From Chionoecetes opilio (taxonomy: Eukaryota > Arthropoda > Malacostraca > Decapoda > Majidae), in assembly GCA_016584305.1 (NCBI GenBank), contig JACEEZ010006475.1, positions 12,501 through 76,500 of the forward strand: a DNA stretch of 64,000 nt, written 5' to 3'. The position numbers and the translations under genes were made by a program. Shown one piece after another: positions 60,961 to 64,000 of this stretch. Every line of letters starts with the position of its first letter. The stretch's first letter is position 1. The notes below the pieces were generated by a model. That model did not search any database. It saw nothing but the letters and a program-made list of their open reading frames with translations, and was not told where the DNA came from.

Positions 60961-61354
60961 GTATGTGATGACTGACTGCCAGTGACTGGTGAGTGGTGAC
61001 TGCGTAGCCGCCAAGCCACTCTCCTTCTCACTTTCTCACTTTCTCCCTCACCAGTCATCTTCTCTCCGTGGACACTCATATCTCCCTCGGTCAGCAAAAT
61101 CTCTCCTCTCTTGGTAGATATAAGATAGCTTGTGTCATCACAACATATCGTCGATTTCTCTCTTGTCCACCCCCGTTATTATAGACTCATCTCTCTCTCA
61201 TTCTCTTTCTCCTTCTCTCTCCTTATTTATCCTTCTCTCCTTCCTCTTCCTCATTCTCCACGTTCCCAGGCGCCAGCCGCCCCCGGCTAGCCGCTGCCCG
61301 CTGGCCGCTGGCTGGCGCCAGGCAGGCGGCGGCTGCGGTCAGAGGTCAGGTGAA

Positions 61355-61470
61355 GGCTCGCTGGCGCCTGACAGCGTGGCCACCAAGGATATTACTATGT
61401 ACTATCCTTGGTGGCCACCGAGAGAGATGTCTCGGTGGCCACGCTGACAGGCGGGCCTGAGAGGCGGCGG
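61355..61470. repeat. Compound GC-rich palindrome
   Basis: CAGCGTGGCCACCAAGGATA pairs with TATCCTTGGTGGCCA further on. A second hairpin, GGTGGCCACCGAGAGAGATG then TCTCGGTGGCCACGCTG, overlaps it, so alternative foldings are possible. Upstream, 61268-61340 is rich in CGCTGGC/GCCAGC. Confidence 0.8.
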
Positions 61471-61760
61471 CTGAGTTCAGAGGTGAGGTGGGCATGTAGT
61501 ACGTACGTATGTACAATACGAAGTATATAGTTGCCTTGTAGTTATATTTCAACAAAGCTTGAAGTACAGTCTTAAGTACATTTATACTAACCTTACCTAT
61601 ATCCATGGATTTCTAGAAATGCGCTAGAACATGCACCAGATTGAATAAAAATGCACTGAAAAAGACGCTATGCGCAAAACACAAAATGTACGCACTGTTT
61701 GTGATGCCAATGCGCCAGAACTAGCGCGTTCCGCGCTAGTTTGGCAACACTGACACACAC

Positions 61761-62704
61761 ACACTCAGTTGCTAAGCCTGCGCGAGTTGCCATGTAGTAT
61801 GCGAGTAAAGCCAAGACTTATCACAAGAACATTCACAGGTATAAGCACAAAACAGGGTGATCAAGCAACACACACCACAACACTTCAAAAACCAGAATAA
61901 AATCACCAATACCACTTTTTTTTTAGGTGTTACCCCCACACTTCTTTCACTTCTTCGACTTCGATGTACCAGTTCCTGTCCCTCTGCTGTGATAGCCCAT
62001 ATTGTTTGTGTTTTGTTATACGTAGAAGCTAAAATAAGTTGAATGGATGCTATAAAATGTACCTGTCTTTATTATATCCTGACTGAAAACTAACTTAGAG
62101 CCATAACTTGCAGGTTTTCATATCTCAAGTCTCAGATCTTTAACATTTATTTTGTCCTATTTACCTCAGTTTCATGATAAGGAGTTACAATAATCGGTAA
62201 TTAAAACTACTACATATCACTTAAAGAGTTTTCGAAGTGTGCTAATTGGCTACTGAACCATGATTGAACCTACTTCAGAAGAAAGAAGAAAAAACCTTTT
62301 GTAACCACTTGTTAAGACAGATTTAAAGAGAAGAAAACATATCTCAATCATGATGATATGCAAAGGTTCTTATAGTTTAAGATAGTGTGGACCCTGGGAA
62401 ATGTATGATCTGTATTTCTATGTAATTTCTGTGTTTCTATTAAATTATGTATGTAAAAGAAGGTGATATTATCCGGTACCGTAACTTCGCCTCGTTCAGT
62501 TTACGTTTCTGTGCGAGGGAGGCGGAGCACAGCTGATCTCGTGACGGCTAGTCTGCCTATTCACCGCATTTAATAGTTCCTCTCTAACCCCTGAAGTCGT
62601 GGGAGGAAGATATTAACCTCTACCTGTTATAGAAAAGGTATGTTGACTTTGACAATCATCAGAAGGGTGTGTTTTCTTCTGTGGCGATACTCTACCAAGA
62701 AAAT
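61761..62704. other. No gene seen
   Basis: Ordinary AT-rich sequence. A more GC-rich patch at 62470-62636 ends in AAAAG|GTATGT, a plausible splice donor, so an untranslated first exon on the plus strand is possible but unsupported. Confidence 0.4.
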
Positions 62705-63828
62705 TTGGGTACATTTCCAGATGAACACCGAACTTCCTTTGGTGGACGAAATTATTTGTTTCTGGTGTGTTTTGATATTTTGAATTAATCTGCTAACCGT
62801 TTCTGTCGCAAATATTATTGTTATTATTATTTTTTTTTTCTTCAAAAATGACAAACAAAAATTGAACCTATCCGAACCTGTGGTAAATTTCTAGTGTTTG
62901 CCCATACTTTCCCCTTCCCCCAAACAAGCTTGGGAACCTGTGGGAATGCGGGGTTTTCGGGTGGGGAGGAAATAATGCGTCTGAAACCCGTATTTTTGGA
63001 ATTGTATGTTAAAGAGCCAAATACCCTAGATCTAGAGTAATTTTCCTAGCTCGAGGAATATTTAACCTAACCTCCTTGCGAGGGGGCTCCGTTCCCCTCG
63101 ACCTCCCAGTAATGTAATCTAACCTAACCTAACTTAGCGGGGGGCTCTGCCCCCCTCGACCGCCGTTAATCTAACCTAACCTCTCTGCAATATTCACCCG
63201 ATAATCTAACTTAACCTAATGGGGGGCTCCGCGCCTCTAGACTCCGGTAACCTAACAAAAGTTTACCTTACCCTAAATGGGAGGGGTGGGGGGAGGGGGC
63301 TCGACACTCCGGTTATCATTATGTTTGTGAGGATCGTCAGGTTCACACGTCTCTGGACTTAGAAGAAATGCAATCTATTTTCCCTAGATCTAGGGAGTTT
63401 TGACCATTTATACTACACCCCTAACTCAAAAACTATGGGGTTGCGACGCATATTTTGTACCCCAGCCAAATATCTCGCATTAGCCCAGGTCCCCAAACTT
63501 GTTTTGGGGGAGAGAGGAGAGTATGGACAAACACTAGAATAATACCGAACTTATACCTAATCTAACATATACCTAACCTAACTTATACCTGACCTATACC
63601 TAACCTAACCTAACCTAACCTATACCTAACCTTTACCTAACTATAAAGAAAACTATAGAAAACTAACCTTTACTAAACTATAAAAAAAAATTAACAAAAA
63701 AATGTGCGAAAACAACGGTTAACATTTTAACAAGATTAATTCAAAACACGTCAAAACTCACCCGAAAAAATATTTTCGTCCGCCAAAGTGAATTCGGTGT
63801 TCATCTGGAATAATACCTGTAAGAGTGA
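62705..63828. mobile_element. Family G MITE interrupted by a related element
   Basis: The outer ends GGTACATTTCCAGATGAACA (left) and GTGTTCATCTGGAATAATAC (right) match the 55889-56211 element. Its interior is split at about 62881 and resumes at 63547. Removing the insert restores a unit of roughly 460 bp with CCTAACC tracts. Confidence 0.82.
62882..63546. mobile_element. 665-bp TIR element nested in the family G MITE
   Basis: GGTAAATTTCTAGTGTTTGC at the left and the inverted GGTATTATTCTAGTGTTTGT at the right. The interior shares AGGATCGTCAGGTTCACAC and GCATATTTTGTACCCCAGCC with 31985-33383. Flanks GAACCT and GAACTT could be the target duplication. Confidence 0.85.
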
Positions 63829-63879
63829 TTTATTGTTTTCTCTTTTTTGTTATTATTATGGAAAGGTAACCGAACTCCC

Positions 63880-64000
63880 GTCCCTATAACGTACCTGAGA
63901 GTAGTGGGTCTCACCAATATAGGTTGCACCGCTCGGGAATCGAACCCGGGACCTTCCGCTTGCCGGGCGGCTGTGCTTTCCGTTACACCTCGGGAACCTC
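63880..64000 (-). mobile_element. tRNA-derived SINE at the right edge
   Basis: On the minus strand: GAGGTTCCCGAGGTGTAACG then GGTCCCGGGTTCGATTCCCG, with a perfect B box GGTTCGATTCC. The would-be acceptor arms do not pair, arguing for a SINE head and not a tRNA gene. It may continue beyond the window. Confidence 0.7.

Larger units (their letters stand above)
60352..61752. mobile_element. 1.4-kb hAT-like element next to the CYBC1 start
   Basis: CAGTGTTGCCAAA at the left and TTTGGCAACACTG at the right are inverted termini, flanked by ACACACAC (60344-60351 and 61753-61760). An 8-bp target duplication and CAGTG termini fit hAT elements, but the duplication lies in a CA run and is weak evidence. 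Subterminal AATGCGCTAGAA motifs recur at both ends. The interior has a (TATG)n run, GC-rich palindromes and no transposase. Confidence 0.82.

Overview
The window is animal nuclear DNA. It has spliced genes with GT-AG introns, very dense microsatellites, many small inverted-repeat transposons and CCTAA-rich stretches (the arthropod telomere-type motif). Together these suggest an arthropod, most likely a decapod crustacean; the taxon is inferred, not proven. There are no prokaryotic features, CRISPR arrays or intact tRNA/rRNA genes.

Three protein-coding genes can be reconstructed exon by exon. (1) Minus strand, 30748-24335: a homologue of caspase activity and apoptosis inhibitor 1 (CAAP1) with a long SR-rich and acidic extension, interrupted by one apparent frameshift near 25840-25870. 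(2) Plus strand, 33490-54586: mitochondrial malonyl-CoA:ACP transacylase (MCAT/FabD type), eight coding exons, 425 residues, every intron phase consistent. (3) Minus strand, 60262-56222: a homologue of cytochrome b-245 chaperone 1 (CYBC1/Eros), seven coding exons, 229 residues. MCAT and CYBC1 converge tail to tail; CAAP1 and MCAT are divergent.

Layout: 1-770, a 26-bp tandem array cut by the window edge; 800-10290, gene-poor sequence with a decayed LINE reverse transcriptase, a SINE and unusually noisy homopolymer-rich DNA; 10290-20750, a cluster of microsatellites and minisatellites including a 2.3-kb 30-bp array; 20800-24330, inverted-repeat elements and local duplications; 24335-30750, CAAP1; 31985-33383, a transposon nested in a MITE; 33490-54586, MCAT, whose second intron holds a 1.76-kb TIR element with its own ORF and an 11.3-kb satellite of 25-bp units; 54600-56221, the convergent intergenic region; 56222-60262, CYBC1, with nested transposons in its introns; 60352-61752, a hAT-like element 90 bp from the CYBC1 start codon; 62705-63828, nested MITEs; 63880-64000, a SINE at the right edge.

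The genes have no evident shared pathway: MCAT feeds mitochondrial fatty-acid synthesis, CYBC1 relatives support NADPH-oxidase maturation in mammals, and CAAP1 relatives act in apoptosis control. The strongest unifying theme is the remodelling of gene edges by repeats. The same LINE 3' tail lies directly before three different splice acceptors, one MCAT exon of 92 bp is boxed between two tandem arrays that reach its splice sites, and the start or stop of two genes lies within about 10-90 bp of a transposon.
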